Below are positions 12,001-25,295 of a stretch of DNA of 64,000 nt, in pieces (within the stretch, counting starts at the first letter, position 1; each line of letters starts with the position of its first letter). Below the pieces are notes generated by a model. That model saw only the letters and a program-made list of their open reading frames with translations, did not search any database and had not been told where the DNA came from. Source of the stretch: Panorpa germanica (Eukaryota; Arthropoda; Insecta; Mecoptera; Panorpidae). A program made the translations under genes and the position numbers. Location: positions 6,634,001-6,698,000 of the forward strand of contig OY783219.1 in NCBI GenBank assembly GCA_963678705.1. Direction: 5' to 3'.

Positions 12001-12179
12001 TAATAAGTAAATGTGTAAGTTTATCCCAAGTAAAAAATGTAACACAATGTACTTCAAAAGAAGTTTACCTGTTACGTAATTCTTTTTAGGTTAATAATTT
12101 AGAAAAATGTAAGGTTACATAACAAAAGTTATCTTTTGACATAAATTTTAGTTATCTAACGGTAATTTTTTATATAAGA

Positions 12180-12360
12180 TTATAATCCGAGTACAAAATT
12201 GTCTTGTAATGCTAGAGTCCCAAATCTTACCTTAAAGGAAGGCAATTCCAAATTTCATATTCCATTGCTTGCTAGTTTACTCCAAGCTAATCCAATGTTA
12301 ATTTTTTTCATATCACATAGAAATATGCTAGCGTGCTACAAGCCAATTCATGCGTTATAT
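12180..12360 (+). repeat. Degenerate repeat family I
   Basis: Shares GCTAGCGTGCTACAAGC with the segment near 8779-8797, plus weaker similarity on either side and to 9640-9790. Confidence 0.45.
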
Positions 12361-13551
12361 ATTTATCTGGACTAATACATAACATTAATTTTTGAAAATT
12401 CTATCTACCTTCTTCAGAGTAGCAGTATCATGAACCTCTTAAAAATATCTTTTCTAGTATAAAATATTCATGAAGTATCGATTTTAATATTCAAATCCTT
12501 TTAAAATGTTATATGTGTTAAAGGTAATAGGATCGATTACATAGATATTCTTATAAGGACGAATACGTCAACATTTAAAATTGTCATTATTGAATGATAC
12601 TAGCAACTTTTTCTGTTAACAAAACCAAAGAAACAAAAATAGGTCATGGGACAAAATTATTAGGACAGTGGGACACTTGTACAAATAAGGCAGAAAAGAA
12701 ACGAATGCATTGATAATATTTTCAGTAAATACTCTTCAGCCTATACTCATAATAAAGTAATCTCAGCCATTTACAATAAATAAACACTTACAAAGTTGGA
12801 ATAAATAAATATAAGTGACCCGACCCGTCCTTTTTATTTTTAATGCTCTTTTATTTAATATTTTATTTCACCATTTTAAGTAACAAAACATCGCATCGTT
12901 CTAAATCAATATACGAGTATGTAATATAAATATATGCATATAAGCGTGGTATTACCGTTATAGCGTATAGTCGTACTCATGTTGTATTAGTGTCGTTTGG
13001 CTGCTTGTTGCCCCATATTCTAAAGAGATACCTCCAAGATTTCATGCCACGTAGATGGTTGATCTCATGGAACTGTAAAGTGCATAGATCGAGAAACTAC
13101 AAAAATAGCTACGATCTCACTAACGGAAAAGCCAAGAAACGTACAAGGTACATAACAAGGACGAACAATATAGGAATAGAAGGCAGGGAATGTAATAATG
13201 GAAAGGAAAAGGACAAGAGATAATCATTGTACACAAGGAGGGGGAACATACAGAAATGAACGAAGGAAGTAAATAAAAATATGCAATACAATCTACTAAT
13301 ATAACATCTGGGATAGTATACACACAATAGCCTATCATTCAAAATCTTGTAAAACACAGTAGAAGATACATTTTACACAGTAGATACTTGTTGTCTAAAA
13401 TATCACCTTAGTAACGTAGGGTTTTTTAATCGCTTTTACCTACAGAAATACATAAGACAAAATATAATTCAAAACTTTAATTAACAATATATGGTAGACA
13501 ATGTGGACATTAGAGAAAGCTAGGCATGTTATATTCTCTTATATTCCCGAG
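12361..13551. other. Gene-free stretch
   Basis: Purine-rich around 13180-13290 without any recognisable protein. No gene supported. Confidence 0.5.
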
Positions 13552-14078
13552 TGGTGACCGGGTGTGAAAGAATAGTCCTAATGTTGCTCATGCATGTCGT
13601 AAGAGGCGACTAAAATGAGTACCCAGTGTCTGGGGGTATACCCAGTAAACATTTTGGAGTCACTTTGACATCATATTGAAGATGCGTCATGATTTTTTTA
13701 TCCAGAAAGAGTTCATTTATAGTTCAGTTTCTCACATTTTTCATATAAAATGTCTACTTTATCGTCTACAAATGGCGAAATTACTCCACCTGTCAGAATA
13801 CAAATGAAGATAAAGTTGATGCGAACTATAATTGAAGTGAAATAGTGATAGAAACGTCACTAAATAGGGCACTTCACCAAATTGTTTACTGGGTAGCCGG
13901 GCACCCTGCCCCTGGGGATTATATCAGGGGACTGGTCCTTCAGGCTGGGGGTTATGCGTCCATCCCGTGAAAAAAACCTTGTTACGAAATCTCAAGTAAT
14001 TAAATCATTCGGAAAAAATTCTTGAGAAGGCCAGGGCCCACCCAGGGTTGTCGAGCCACTGGAGAGAGAGAGAGAGAG
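13552..14078 (+). mobile_element. RTE/SINE-like repeat interrupted by a MITE
   Basis: Begins GTGGTGACCGGGTGTG and contains CATGCATGTCGTAAGAGGCG, as at 3998-4105. It resumes after an inserted MITE (13639-13895) with a GC-rich segment (GGGCACCCTGCCCCTGGGGA) and ends in a (GA)n tract. The GC-rich composition is unlike the surrounding DNA. Class assignment is tentative. Confidence 0.55.
13639..13895. mobile_element. MITE family B, complete copy
   Basis: 257 bp with terminal inverted repeats TACCCAGTAAACATTTTGG and CCAAATTGTTTACTGGGTA (18 of 19 positions complementary). It is inserted into an older repeat and has TA at both edges, consistent with a Tc1/mariner-type TA target. No ORF. Confidence 0.85.
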
Positions 14079-15308
14079 AGGCATCTTATAATTAAGAAAT
14101 AGATTAATAAAATTGTAAACATTTGTAAATAATTTATGAACAATAAACGTTGGAAGTCAAAGACCAAATATCGGATGGAGAAATAGATTGAAAGTAAATG
14201 CAGTAAAGGAATACAAAGAACAAAGTAAGAAATTCGTAAAGAGAATAAAAGCCTAGGAATTACAAGAACATAGAAAAGAGAATGTGAGAGGAAAGTTAGA
14301 CAACGAATATTTAAAGATTTGTTGAAATATAATATAAATAGCTAGAATTAAATGCAACAATAATGGCGCTAACAAAACAGTACTGCTTCATTTGAGAAAC
14401 TTGTTATCATTTTAATTTATTATCTATATTATTGATAGTTTTATTGTGTTGAAGCCTCTTATATACGCCACTACACCAGTGCCTAATTAGTTCGTGTACA
14501 TATGAGCACATAACTAAATTAATCTTGGTAACAGGCAAGCCCAGAAAATATAACATCTTATACTCTCTTGGCACAACACACTTTTACAAATAGTCTTCTA
14601 TACATTTCAATAGTTCCATGGTTTTAATTTCTTTCGTGCTTTCATGGTGTGGTCCCAAGATCACTGTTTAATATTTACTTAATCTAAAAAGACATATTAT
14701 ATCGTTGAATTTTAATTACCACAAAAAACATTGAAACATCTTCCGGATATTAATAAATACATTAAAATAAATATATATTATGATCTGTTAATTAATAATT
14801 AGCAATTAAATTTGACATGACATAAATATAACCTCAAAAAAAAAAACAGCTACCATTTTTTTAAATTTTCTAATTAAGTTAACCTATAAAGTGCAAAGAG
14901 TTTTTTTTTTTTAGAGAAATAAAAATTCTTGCAGAAACTCAGATTGTATTACCAACAAAATAGTGTAAATATTTGTATATTAAAAGCGCAAATATAAAAT
15001 ATGTTTTATTTGCAAATCGTTATTATCATTTGTTTTGTTTTGTGTGTGTGTCTTTCCACGTGGAGGGCCATACTCGTATACGTGTATGTTTAGAAATCAA
15101 ATTATCATCGTTTTTTTGTTTATAAAGTTATGATTCAGTTCATAAAAACGTGAACACCTCTGTCAAAGCATGTCTTCGGTGCCTAGGTGTCTATCGTCTC
15201 GTTCTATCACCCAGCAGCCGGCGTTGAAGCATAAAAATATCTGTATAATCATGTTTAGGTTAATGTTTTACGAGTTGAAAGACAGCAGGAGAAACTACTT
15301 AGATATAA
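14079..15308. other. Gene-free stretch
   Basis: Very AT-rich, with no coding exon or transposon ends recognised. Confidence 0.5.
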
Positions 15309-15940
15309 TGGGCTTGTGTCCAATGTCTTAATTTCTACAAAAGTGTACTATATATTGATAAAGTGGGTTACTAGAACCTCAAATGTTCAATTATTTTTTA
15401 ATAACTCCTTATATGTTAAGAGATATTAACAATTAAAAAAGTCATTTTGTTTCTTTAATTATTAAAGGGATTTAACGTTGTACAACATTCCAAATGCATG
15501 TGACATCACAATCCTTGTGTAAGGTTACCAACCTTACAGATCATAAATCTCTGCTATATTTATATATCAAAATATCAAATATTATTTACAGCTAATTCAA
15601 GGAACAATCAAATTTCAATACTATGTCTGCCTTAGCAGGGTTAAATAAAATAAAAAGTTATTATTCTTTGATTTGACTTGATTATTTGACTACCAACAGC
15701 TACAGAACATTACCACAGTACTGGCCTACTCAACAAATAACTAACGTTAATATGCATTTCACGTCATACAAATATGGCCGACCATTTCTAGCGCTAAAAC
15801 TACAATTCAAACTTTTAATTGCTATATCTCCGTCAACATTTAGATATTTAATAAAATAGACACGCCAATACACATTTATTAACATCAATTTCAATCAACA
15901 ATTGAAAAATCGATCACTAAAAAATAAGGACACAAGCCCA
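15309..15940 (+). mobile_element. MITE family A, copy 2 (full length)
   Basis: 632 bp with ends TGGGCTTGTGTCC and GGACACAAGCCCA (13 of 13 complementary). The flanks read ATATAA before and TGGTGT after, so no duplication is visible. Confidence 0.9.
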
Positions 15941-16773
15941 TGGTGTCTATATCCCGTCTTATATAAAATTAAAATACAACGTGTTTTTGAACAACGTATT
16001 CTTAGTATAAACAAAAAGATTAGCAATCAAAATCAGATAATACCAGTACAAGTAGGTAGTTGCGTATAACAACAGAAACATAAAAGTTAATTGGTGTGTC
16101 AGAAAATGAAAAATTATAATTTGATTTCACCAAACTAAAAAAAAAAATTATTTCACTTTTGATAAAATTTGTTGTGATTAGTTTAATTCCATTACAAAAT
16201 GGGTGCATTCAGTTTCATAAATTCAAGAGCAAACTTTCGTTTTATTATCTGTAATTAATTAAATCTAAATTCTAGTTAAATTCAATAAACATTTACGTTT
16301 ATTATTACTTCTTAAATGAAATTGTAAGAAAGTTTTTATTTTTTACTTTCCCGCATAACGGTTACTCTTCATCTTGGTACAATCCTCATCTAGTAATTTT
16401 TACTGTGTTTTTCTCACAATATAGAGTTTTTTGAACACCCATTAATTTATTTAATTAATTCAACCCACTTTGAATCACAACATATTTAATTTAAGTGTAT
16501 GATTAAAATTATAATAAGCTATATTACTCGTACTATGTAATTATCAAAATCACGCTAATTATATACTCCAGTTCTTCAGAAACACTTGAATTGAACTTAA
16601 TTTAACGAAAAACGAATTGTACTCGAAACAGAACATTTAAACATTCAAATTGATACGTTTCTGATAGCTGTTGTCTGTTACTTTTTATTTAATTTCGCTT
16701 CAGGTGCTTTCAAAGTTGTAAACAATTTAACACAGACAAAATGGATTCACTAAGTCTCATTGCGACTATATCT
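15941..16773. other. Gene-free stretch
   Basis: AT-rich sequence without recognisable exons or repeats. Confidence 0.5.
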
Positions 16774-17690
16774 AGCAAACATTTTGGAGTCACTTTGATA
16801 TAATATTGAAGATGCGTCATGAAACAATGGGCTTGTGTCCTCATTTTTTAGTGGTCGATTTTTCAGTTGTTGATTGAAATTGATGTTAATAAATGTGTAT
16901 TGGCGTGTCTATTTTATTAAATATCTAAATATTGACGGAGATATAGCAATTAAAAGTTTGAATTGTAGTTTTAGCGCTAGAAATGGTCGGCTATATTTGT
17001 ATGACGTGAAATGCATTGTAACATCAGTTATTTGTTGAGTAGGTCAGTGCTGTGGTATTCTTCTGTAGCTATTGGTAGTCAAATAATCAAGTCAAATCAA
17101 AGAATAATAGGATTTTATTTTATTTAACCCTGTTACGGCAGACATAATATTGGAATTTTATTGTTCCTTGAAATAGCTGTAAATAATATTTGATATTTTG
17201 ATATATAAATACATATAGCAGAGATTTATGAGCTGTAAGGTTGGTAACCTTACACAAGGATTGTGATGTCACATGCATTTGGAATGTGTATAACGTTGAA
17301 TCCCTTTAATAATTAAAGAAACAAAATGACTTTTTTAATTGGTAATATCTCTTAACATATAAGGAGTTATTAAAAAATAATTGGGCATTTGAGGTTCTAG
17401 TAACCCACTTTATCAATATATAGTACACTTTTATAGAAATTAAAACATAGGACACAAGCCTATTCAATTTGATTTCACTTGTTCAAGGAAATGTCAGTGA
17501 TATGAACTACAAATGATAAAATCACTTCACCTGGCCTCACTACCGTACCAGTATTGAATGAAGTTGCAAATAAACTATTAAAGAGTAACAGAGACATATA
17601 TATCTTGTTTCTTTTTCTATGATATCCTTGTGAAATAAATATTTCCAAATCTAAAAGAGACAACAACTATATCACAGTTTAAATTTATGT
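16774..17690. mobile_element. Composite repeat: family B-related element carrying a nested family A MITE (copy 1)
   Basis: The left flank is AAACATTTTGGAGTCACTTT...GATGCGTCATGA, as at the start of MITE B. Next comes a family A MITE in minus orientation, then about 150 bp starting CAATTTGATTTCACTTGTTC. The whole arrangement recurs inverted at 27905-28718 with the MITE at the same point and in the same relative orientation. Confidence 0.75.
16828..17462 (-). mobile_element. MITE family A, copy 3 (nested)
   Basis: Inverted ends TGGGCTTGTGTCC and GGACACAAGCCTA. It sits inside the composite repeat 16774-17690. Confidence 0.85.
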
Positions 17691-18041
17691 TGTTGGAAAG
17701 AGAAAGAATATTCTATCATATTACATCTATCTGAAATCTGAGTGATATAGAATTCATTTTGATTAGATATTCATACATGAAATGTAAGAACCGTTACGAT
17801 CAAATGCTTGGTAATTACTTATATATATACAATTATTTTATTACTCTAATTGCCATCAATAAATTCTAATTAACGCATTTTATACTTCTTCAATGATTTT
17901 TTCTATTATTTCTCACGAAGCTAATTAACAAACCAACTAATGAACTAATAAACAACATATTTTAAACATCATTTATTTTACAATTAATAATTGATTACAC
18001 AGTTATGTATATTTAAGGATAAAACATTTTTTTACATATTT
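17691..18041. other. Gene-free stretch
   Basis: No coding or repeat feature recognised. Confidence 0.5.
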
Positions 18042-18150
18042 CACATTTTATAATTCTATTTTACAATTTTCTAAATATTTAAACAATACACTTATTAATT
18101 TTGAATCACTTAACAAAAATTTAGTATTAACAGTAAAAGTTTTAACAACG
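18042..18150 (-). pseudogene. LINE 3' fragment, second copy
   Basis: About 105 bp nearly identical to 11738-11845, the last 35 codons of a LINE ORF2, including the shared run TTTTGAATCACTTAACAAAA. More severely 5'-truncated than the first copy. Confidence 0.7.
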
Positions 18151-18184
18151 TATTTAAGGATTATCTAACAAAACAAAGGGGTAT

Positions 18185-18310
18185 TTGTTACGTAAACTAT
18201 TTTACCAAGGGATTATACATTACTTACCCTAAGCACAAAGGGGGGAGAGTCTTCACAGTGTGACTAGACATGACAACAGAGAGGGGAAGGCTAAAATTTA
18301 ACTGCCAAAA
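18185..18310. repeat. Possible decayed non-LTR/SINE 3' end
   Basis: The block TTACGTAA...GGGGGGAGAGTCTTCACAGTGTGAC...GACAACAGAGAGGGGAAGG resembles a G-rich repeat type common in insect genomes. A weaker relative is at 22955-22995. Recognition is from memory only. Confidence 0.3.
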
Positions 18311-18904
18311 AAAAAAAACAAGACCAATAACAAATTAAAAGTAAAAGATTTTTTTTACTAATGTGTAATAGCTTAACATTGGAGTGAAAAGGTTCAAATG
18401 TACTCATATAAACTCTTAGACATTAGAAAATCTTAGGAAGCACCTTTTAAGGTTTAACAGCTGTAAAATAAGATCCTTAAGATGCTTAAATGTTGCTAAG
18501 TTTTGCTTAAGTAAAATATTACGTGAATGTGAGGATATATTTTGCGTTTTCGTTCTATACATATTAAGTACAAGTTACTTAATATTTACGTTTTTTGTAA
18601 GTAAAGAAAAACATGTTTTTTATGTTTAAATCGTTTTTTGTTTTGAAATGCTTTATGAATTCACCATTATTTATCTAAATAACGTCATCCCCATTCACCA
18701 CCACCACTGGATATAATGTTGCTTTTTTAAACACGAAGACTTATTTTGTTTCTATTCGAAATTATATACATATAAAATGCAACTAATGGATAAGCTTTTA
18801 TATGCAAATAATAACAAACAAATGAATATCACACTAGTCCAATTCATAACGCATGACGTCACAGAAAAAGTTGCTAAATAAGGCACTGAGTTAAGAAAAT
18901 TTTG

Positions 18905-19100
18905 TGCATCTTTTTGAACATGTAAAAAGGTCAAACGTGAATTTAAAATTGCATATTTAAAGTAGAAACACCCCTTATCAGTTTCCATCTTGAAAATAAA
19001 GGTGTAATCAATTTTTTTTTTGTTCATCTTCGAAATTTTCACTTTCACAAAAATTTTGTGAAACACCATTTTGTGGATTACTTTCTGTAGATTAGTGTGG
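18905..19100 (+). repeat. Dispersed repeat family H, copy 2
   Basis: Shares AAAAAGGTCAAAC and TCTTGAAAATAA-G--GTAATC phrases with 21150-21330 and 54145-54340. Degenerate and unclassified. Confidence 0.5.
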
Positions 19101-19478
19101 TGAGTTTTTTCTTTTATTAACTATTTATTAAATGCTTTGGGTTAATTATTGATAGTAATATACAAGCATTAAATACTGCATGAGTGCTTCAGCGATGACA
19201 GCGCTGTCACCACACTTGTATTAATTTGAACAAACAGTAACTATATCGGACAGATAACACATAAATAGACATAGATTGTTCCACAACAATGAATTATTAC
19301 GTATTGTTGGTAATTGAATTGTTGACAGTCCGATAGGCGTCTAATTAAACCTCTAAAGCCAAGTAAACAACCGTTTATTGATTTGCCATCGGTACACTGG
19401 TCATTTACTAATTGCTTAGTAATTAAAGCTATTGTGTGCGTAGTACAGTAACAACACTAATTTACAATTCTGAACTTG
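19101..19478. other. Gene-free stretch
   Basis: No feature recognised. Confidence 0.5.
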
Positions 19479-19640
19479 TTAAGGTGAAACATTACTTCAT
19501 GGTTATATAGTTAAATATAGATAGCAACAGTGTAGTAAAATGACAATCGATTTGCAACTTTGTACTAGTACTCAATGTTTTCGAATATAAAAACGTTAAT
19601 AACTTTGCACACGATTGAGCTATTTAAACCATATAAACTT
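19479..19640 (+). mobile_element. MITE family D, truncated copy
   Basis: Begins TTAAGGTGAAACATTACTTC and matches the complete copy at 25296-25551 in inverted orientation. The far end is lost. Confidence 0.7.
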
Positions 19641-19814
19641 TAGGAATCAGATAAATGTTCAAGCTTTGTTTATAAATAGTTTATTAATTAGTATATCAAT
19701 TAATTAGAAACATATAGTGTGTTGAAAATCAAATTTCTATTTTCTGGTAATATTTTTATACCTGCATTCAAGGATATGCGTTTCATATTTTTAGATTTTG
19801 ATTCGCGTTTATAG

Positions 19815-20027
19815 TTAAGAAATTTCGCACGAATGAAGAGGTTATCGCTGAAACTGAAGAATTTTTTGAGGCAAAAGATAAATCATTCTACAAAAGTGGT
19901 ATTGAAATGTTAGAGCGGCGCTGGAATGATTGCGTTGCACTTGATGGAGATTACGTTGATGAATAAAGCTAATTTTGAACCAAAAAAACTGTTTTCTTTG
20001 TTAGGCCCGGGACTTTTCAGCCCATGT
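19815..20027 (+). pseudogene. mariner transposon, 3' terminal remnant
   Basis: The plus strand reads KKFRTNEEVIAETEEFFEAK, then FYKSGIEMLERRWNDCVALD and GDYVDE before the stop. This is the conserved C-terminal end of mariner transposases. The stop is followed by the 27-bp terminal repeat at 20001-20027 (TTAGGCCCGGGACTTTTCAG plus CCCATGT). That repeat is the exact reverse complement of the 5' terminus at 29025-29051, so both remnants are the same family. The catalytic DDD region is missing and the element is dead. Confidence 0.9.
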
Positions 20028-21149
20028 GTTATATAACTGATTATTTTAACGCAAATACTCACTGCTCACTGCGTATGTACACTGCTATAATTGGTTCCTC
20101 CCATTTCTATTTGCGTTGCACATTGTGTGTTTAAATTTCCATGAAAAGAGTTAGAATAGTATTTCCACGATTCCTAACGGAAATGGTCGTTCCAGTGTTG
20201 TTTAACCTCACCACGGAAACTATAAATGTATAACAAGAGTGCGGAAACACGAGTATAACTCCGGAAGTACAAATAAAGTACACTACACTACATATTATTC
20301 ATTTAAGCAAATATATTCTTGTTAGTTTCTACTTAATATTTTGCTAATTGGATTTTGCTCTTGATCTAATGTTTTATAAAATTGTAGCGTTTGTTGGGAA
20401 ATTTATCTCTCACTGCTGCAAATATTTAAATACATTTTTCGACACTGTTAAAGAATATATTGGCAATTAAGAGTTTTTTATAATGGAAATACATTGTCAT
20501 TTTTAGGGAGGTTCATTGAACAAATTTGGACAAAAACCTAGACACCTTAACATTTTATTCAAACAGTGCCTTCAATAATAAAAAAACTTATTATTACTAT
20601 TTTATTTTAAAGCTTTTGCCATTAGGCACTACATTCTTCCGCTTCCAATCATTAAATTACATATCATTGTGATTAATTACATAATACTTGTGATCCTTAT
20701 TCTATCTATCCATTGTCACTACTTCCAAAAAAAATAAAAATAAAGACAAAACAGATAAATTTAAACCCCTAATACTTCTCTCTTCCTACTACTTTTTCTC
20801 CTGTTTCCACTCTGCATTTTTACCAGGTCACACTGGTTACCAAGCCGGATTTAACTAATTATCTGAGTTATCAAATTAAAATTATTGGAGTGCACTTATT
20901 AAAATCGATCCCAATCAAAAAGTAATGAATTTAACGGATCATCAAGTTACATGTAATTACATTTGTAACTGATACTACAGCAATAATTTGGCATTGCACG
21001 TGACACAGATATAACTGGAATAAATTGTGGTTTAATATGTTGTTTTCCGTTTAATTTGGTTGCTGATATTAAAGAACCAAATCATTTATTTCTTTATTTA
21101 TTTGCAATTGAGTATACTTCCTGCTTTATACATCTTAAGAGACCTGCAC
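20028..21149. other. Gene-free stretch
   Basis: No coding exon or transposon end recognised. Confidence 0.5.
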
Positions 21150-21330
21150 ATCTGCAATAAGTAAAAAGGTCAAACTTGTTTTTAATTACAAATTTATTTA
21201 AGGTGATGCGGGCGGTCCCAATCAAACGCCAGCTTGAAAATAATGTTGTAATCCATTTTTTTGGTTATTTTGAAAACCATAACTCCCACAGAAATTTTGT
21301 AGACAGCTCTTTTGTAGATAACAAAATTAT
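21150..21330 (+). repeat. Dispersed repeat family H, copy 3
   Basis: Shares AAAAGGTCAAAC, AGCTTGAAAATAATG-TGTAATC and CTCTTTTGTAGATAACA with the other copies. Confidence 0.5.
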
Positions 21331-21460
21331 AAACAACTATTAATTGGTTTATTTATTTTCTGTAATACTACAACTAAGTATAGATACACTTATCTAGTAG
21401 CTTACATTTCAATAATTACACGGTGTGGTAGAGATTGCTCCAATGAACAATTCTACATGA

Positions 21461-21965
21461 TTAGGTTACTAGGTCCGAGAGATTAGTCCTGCGAAGTCTT
21501 CGAACATCATTACTATCAAGCAACATTTGCGTCATGGCGATGTTTTCGTGGTTACGAAGTCTCAACTCGTGCTTTGCTGCTATAGATTTGATTTCTTCTC
21601 CGACTGTGTTAATCTTCAGGTCTCTATGTATGTCGTCATTGCGGATATACCACGGTGCATTCACTATTCCTCGCAGAACTTTATTTTCGAAGGTTTGGAT
21701 TACTTAGGGCAACCTCAGAGTTGCTCTCCATACGTCCACACTGGCTTTAGCACTTGTCTATATATGAGCAGTTTGTTTTCAAGAGTGTTTAGTTCAGAGC
21801 GTCGCCCAATTAGCCAATACATATTCCTGTATTTTATGTTCTGTTCTTCCTCTTTCTTTTTGACGTGCGTTTTTCACCTTAACTTAGCATCTAGTGTTAT
21901 TCCCATATATTTTGCTTCATTCGCAAAGGTCAGATTTTTAGTATTCTTTTGCTTTGTAAAATTTG
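21461..21965 (-). pseudogene. Jockey-clade LINE ORF2, C-terminal fragment
   Basis: The minus-strand translation gives FANEAKYMGITLDAKLR, then YRNMYWLIGRRSELN, LLIYRQVLKPVWTYGEQL, NAPWYIRNDDIHRDLKI and MLLDSNDVRRLRR. This is the thumb and C-terminal part of a Jockey-type reverse transcriptase in the usual order. It has in-frame stops (after DAKLR and after YGEQL) and a frame change before the NAPWY block. The finger/palm domains with the YADD box are absent. It is a 5'-truncated dead insertion; the plus-strand frame over it is a shadow. Confidence 0.85.
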
Positions 21966-22997
21966 TGATTGATTCATAAATATATTAATTATTTGGCGTG
22001 GTGTCTAATTTTTGGAACACCCTGTTTTTAAATGGTATGCTCACACACACTAAGCGGTTGTTACATCCAATCACTCGCAAATAATCGCTATCCACAAGAA
22101 TTATGTATGAAACCGTTTTGTTTTGTGTTTTGTTTTGCTTCACCGCAATGCAACCAGGTCACTGTGCCTCCTGCAGTTAGACCTGACATGCACTAAGACA
22201 GTATAAAGTAAAGGCTCGTCTACACTAAAAAAATCTGTGAAAAATGTAATAACCCACTAACAGTAAAGACAAAACTGTATATATAAAAAATAAAGACGTG
22301 TTCATATCAAAAATATTAAATTAACTCTCACAGTTTGAGAAATTCAGATTATATTAAGAACATTATTTAATTTTTTTTATTTAATTCAATTGCAGTATTA
22401 ATTTACAATACTCTAAATCAATTTTTTTCATTGAATCTTCTTTTGTCCGGTTCTTTTGTTGACCAATCATCGCCTACCAACAATTAATCGCCATTTTATC
22501 CACAATACCTACAATTTATACCTAGCGATCTTTCTACACAATAATATACATTTTTTCTATTTAAATCATCTAGCTAACAAAACGATGTATAATTTTTACT
22601 GTCAAGAAATTACCGTAAGCTGCTATAGGTAAAGCGAGTATTCTAATGAAATCGTGAACGGTGAAATGGTACATGGATGCTGCATAGATCTGTCTGCGCG
22701 CTGTGCTGCGTTCAATGGTTTAACTCTACTATGTTGCATAATGGGCTTCAACAAAAAACCAGGTGTAAAGCTTCGTTTAACTAAGTATTCGATTGTGTTC
22801 AATCATCTATTGTATTTGCCGTTTCAGCTTCTTCGAGATGAAGATATTCTTCAGAACAACAAATTGTGATATCTTTTATATATTAAGAATGAAACCAAAT
22901 CATTAGCGATACTTATTTTTCTCATACAGCTTCATCCAGTAATTAAATCACACGCATAGCGGGAGGAGGGGTCTCCAAAGCGTGATAAGACGTGATT
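21966..22997. other. Gene-free stretch
   Basis: No supported gene. 22955-22995 is a G-rich block like that at 18185-18310. Confidence 0.45.
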
Positions 22998-23005
22998 CAT
23001 ACTTG

Positions 23006-23305
23006 CAGTGGCGTAGCTACTGCCGTATCTGCTGTATCAATGATACGGGCCCCCCGGGCTACAAAAGCCCCAAACGTGTGTAAGCAAAAATTCGAAATAT
23101 GTTATCCACAATCTCACTTAAACTCTAAGGCCATACTTAGCTTAGTTCTTAGGAGTATTAATTGTAAGTAATAACGTATAATCAATTTATAATTATTTTA
23201 ATTTAATGCGAGCGCCTTTGTTCCTTTTGTGAAAAATCTGTACCCATCATTAAGGCCCCTCAACAAATTTTGATACGGGCCCGTCTAAGGCACGCTACTT
23301 TACTG
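23006..23305. mobile_element. hAT MITE, copy 1, with perfect TSD
   Basis: 300 bp from CAGTGGCGTAGCTAC to CACGCTACTTTACTG, flanked by identical 8-bp repeats CATACTTG (22998-23005 and 23306-23313). CAGTGGCGTAGC-like ends with an 8-bp duplication indicate a hAT non-autonomous element. A related copy is at 49106-49388. Confidence 0.92.
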
Positions 23306-23313
23306 CATACTTG

Positions 23314-24169
23314 GTAATGCACATTGCTTTCTATCGCATGTAGTCAAGCCAAGTTAGAAACGATCAAAGTAGCTTTATTTACAATATTTAAAAAAATCGA
23401 ATACCACTTGCTGCAGTTTTCAATTAACGATTCTGAGTTTTTTAAAAGAAAATTTCCATTGTTATATCAAAATACATCCGTTTTAACATAGATCGGTTCG
23501 GTAGGATTCGTTGTTAAAAATTCAAAATGAACGTTTTCAAATTTATATTTAATAAACTGTCATTCGCTGTTTTGAACTATTACTAATTCTTAGTGAAATG
23601 ATTTAGAGCGGTGCAGCTCAATATTTGTCAGATATACCTATAGAAAATGTTGTAAATTGAGTCGTCTATCTGATCACTTCAAGATCATTAAAATTAAGAC
23701 TGATAAATGAAATATTCGGAATCAGATAGCTTTATTGTCCAGCTTATATTCAAGTAGAAAATATGTTCAAGTAACTTGACTAACGTAAACCAACCTTATT
23801 AACTCCAGCTGACATGCCGGTAGTGATGTATAATGCATTTTAGAAGAAAAGAAGAAAAAATTAAATGTTTAGTTACTTGTTACAACAAACAAACATAAAA
23901 TCTTATTTCACAGTTAGAAATAAATGTTGAAAGAATCACTTTTTTTAAATTAAGCACACGATATTCTTGCAATTTTATATTTCGAATGCAATTGCCATTA
24001 ATCTTTATTTCAACCAAAAATTAAAACGACCCTTAAAAAATTTAGTTTACAAGGCTAATACAATATTTGTAGTTTTATTTGTATTTTTATAGCACGGGAA
24101 CTTAAGACTTTTACCTGACATGAGGGCCGGTAGTTCTAATTTTTGAATATGTTTTGAATATATCTTGGA
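23314..24169. other. Gene-free stretch
   Basis: No feature recognised. Confidence 0.5.
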
Positions 24170-24378
24170 AAAATGACTTCCAAAAACGATTTTGTAACAA
24201 TATCTCGTTACTAGTGCGTCCAACGATAAAAATAGTTATTATCAAACTTATAGAGGACTCAATTCTCTACAAGTTTTGTATACAATATTTTTTCGGGTGT
24301 CTTACAGGGACGGAGCTACATCACTACAAAGTAGGGCACCTCAATGAAAATTTTAAAATATTTAAAATTTTAGCTGAA
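24170..24378 (+). repeat. Dispersed repeat, copy 2 of 2
   Basis: Direct-orientation copy of 1290-1505, clearly similar through the AGAGGACTCAATTC and CAATGAAAATTTTAAAATAT blocks. Confidence 0.75.
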
Positions 24379-25295
24379 TTCTTTTATATATTTTTCTTTG
24401 TTATATATTATAATATTATCTGCATTATCTGTGATATTATCTGTCTTTAAAAGCGAGTACTCTCCTGTCAAGAGCCGTTCAAACCGTTTGGTGCATAGCT
24501 CAATATATTTTCATAAATATACATATAAGAGAAAGAGTCTAGAGATTTAATGATAATTCTTCTATCACCTACATGTGAAACAATAAAAATGTGAAGAAAT
24601 CACGCGCAGCTTTAACAAATTCATTAGTTTTAAGGTAAAATAAAAAAAAGATAAGTCATTAACCTAAGGGTAGACTATAAAACCACATGCAAGCACAAAG
24701 AAAAATTAGATTCAATTCTCAACATGGTGATAAGGTCAATGGCCTTTGGAGAAAGTTTAATAGATATTAACTATTATCACCGTCAATTCTTCTACCATAA
24801 GAATCGTATGCTATTATACTATACGATATATCTAATTGTTTCTTATCACTAATAGACTTTATCTTGATCAGAGCCGGAATTAGGGCTAGTGTCTTTCACA
24901 AAGGTTCATTGAAACGGGCCTAAGGGACAACACCTTTAAATTTATGATATTTTTGGAGAAATTCAGTGTGGAATTTGCTGATTGTCAGTTAATGTCACAG
25001 AATCTATTATATCCAGTGCATATTTATCAGAGATTCCGTTCTATCCGACGCAGTGGTCGGTTAAGGTGCGTTATCCCACTCTACCTGAAATTACAGTAAG
25101 AACTTCGGTTTTTACAGCACTCGGATAAGACTAAGCCGATTAACAATGTCCCCAGTTCGCTGCTACTTCATAAACAACATTCGCCAAAATGACGTCAGAC
25201 TGCGTTTACACCCAGAAAAGAAAATTTTTAAACTGCTAATATCTTCGTCAATTTTAAGATTTTCTTAAAAATTCAGAAAACAATATTCGTATCTT
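24379..25295. other. Gene-free stretch; possible hAT end
   Basis: A CAGAGCCGGAATTAGG motif at 24870 resembles the 5' end of a hAT MITE, but no matching 3' end was found. Confidence 0.4.
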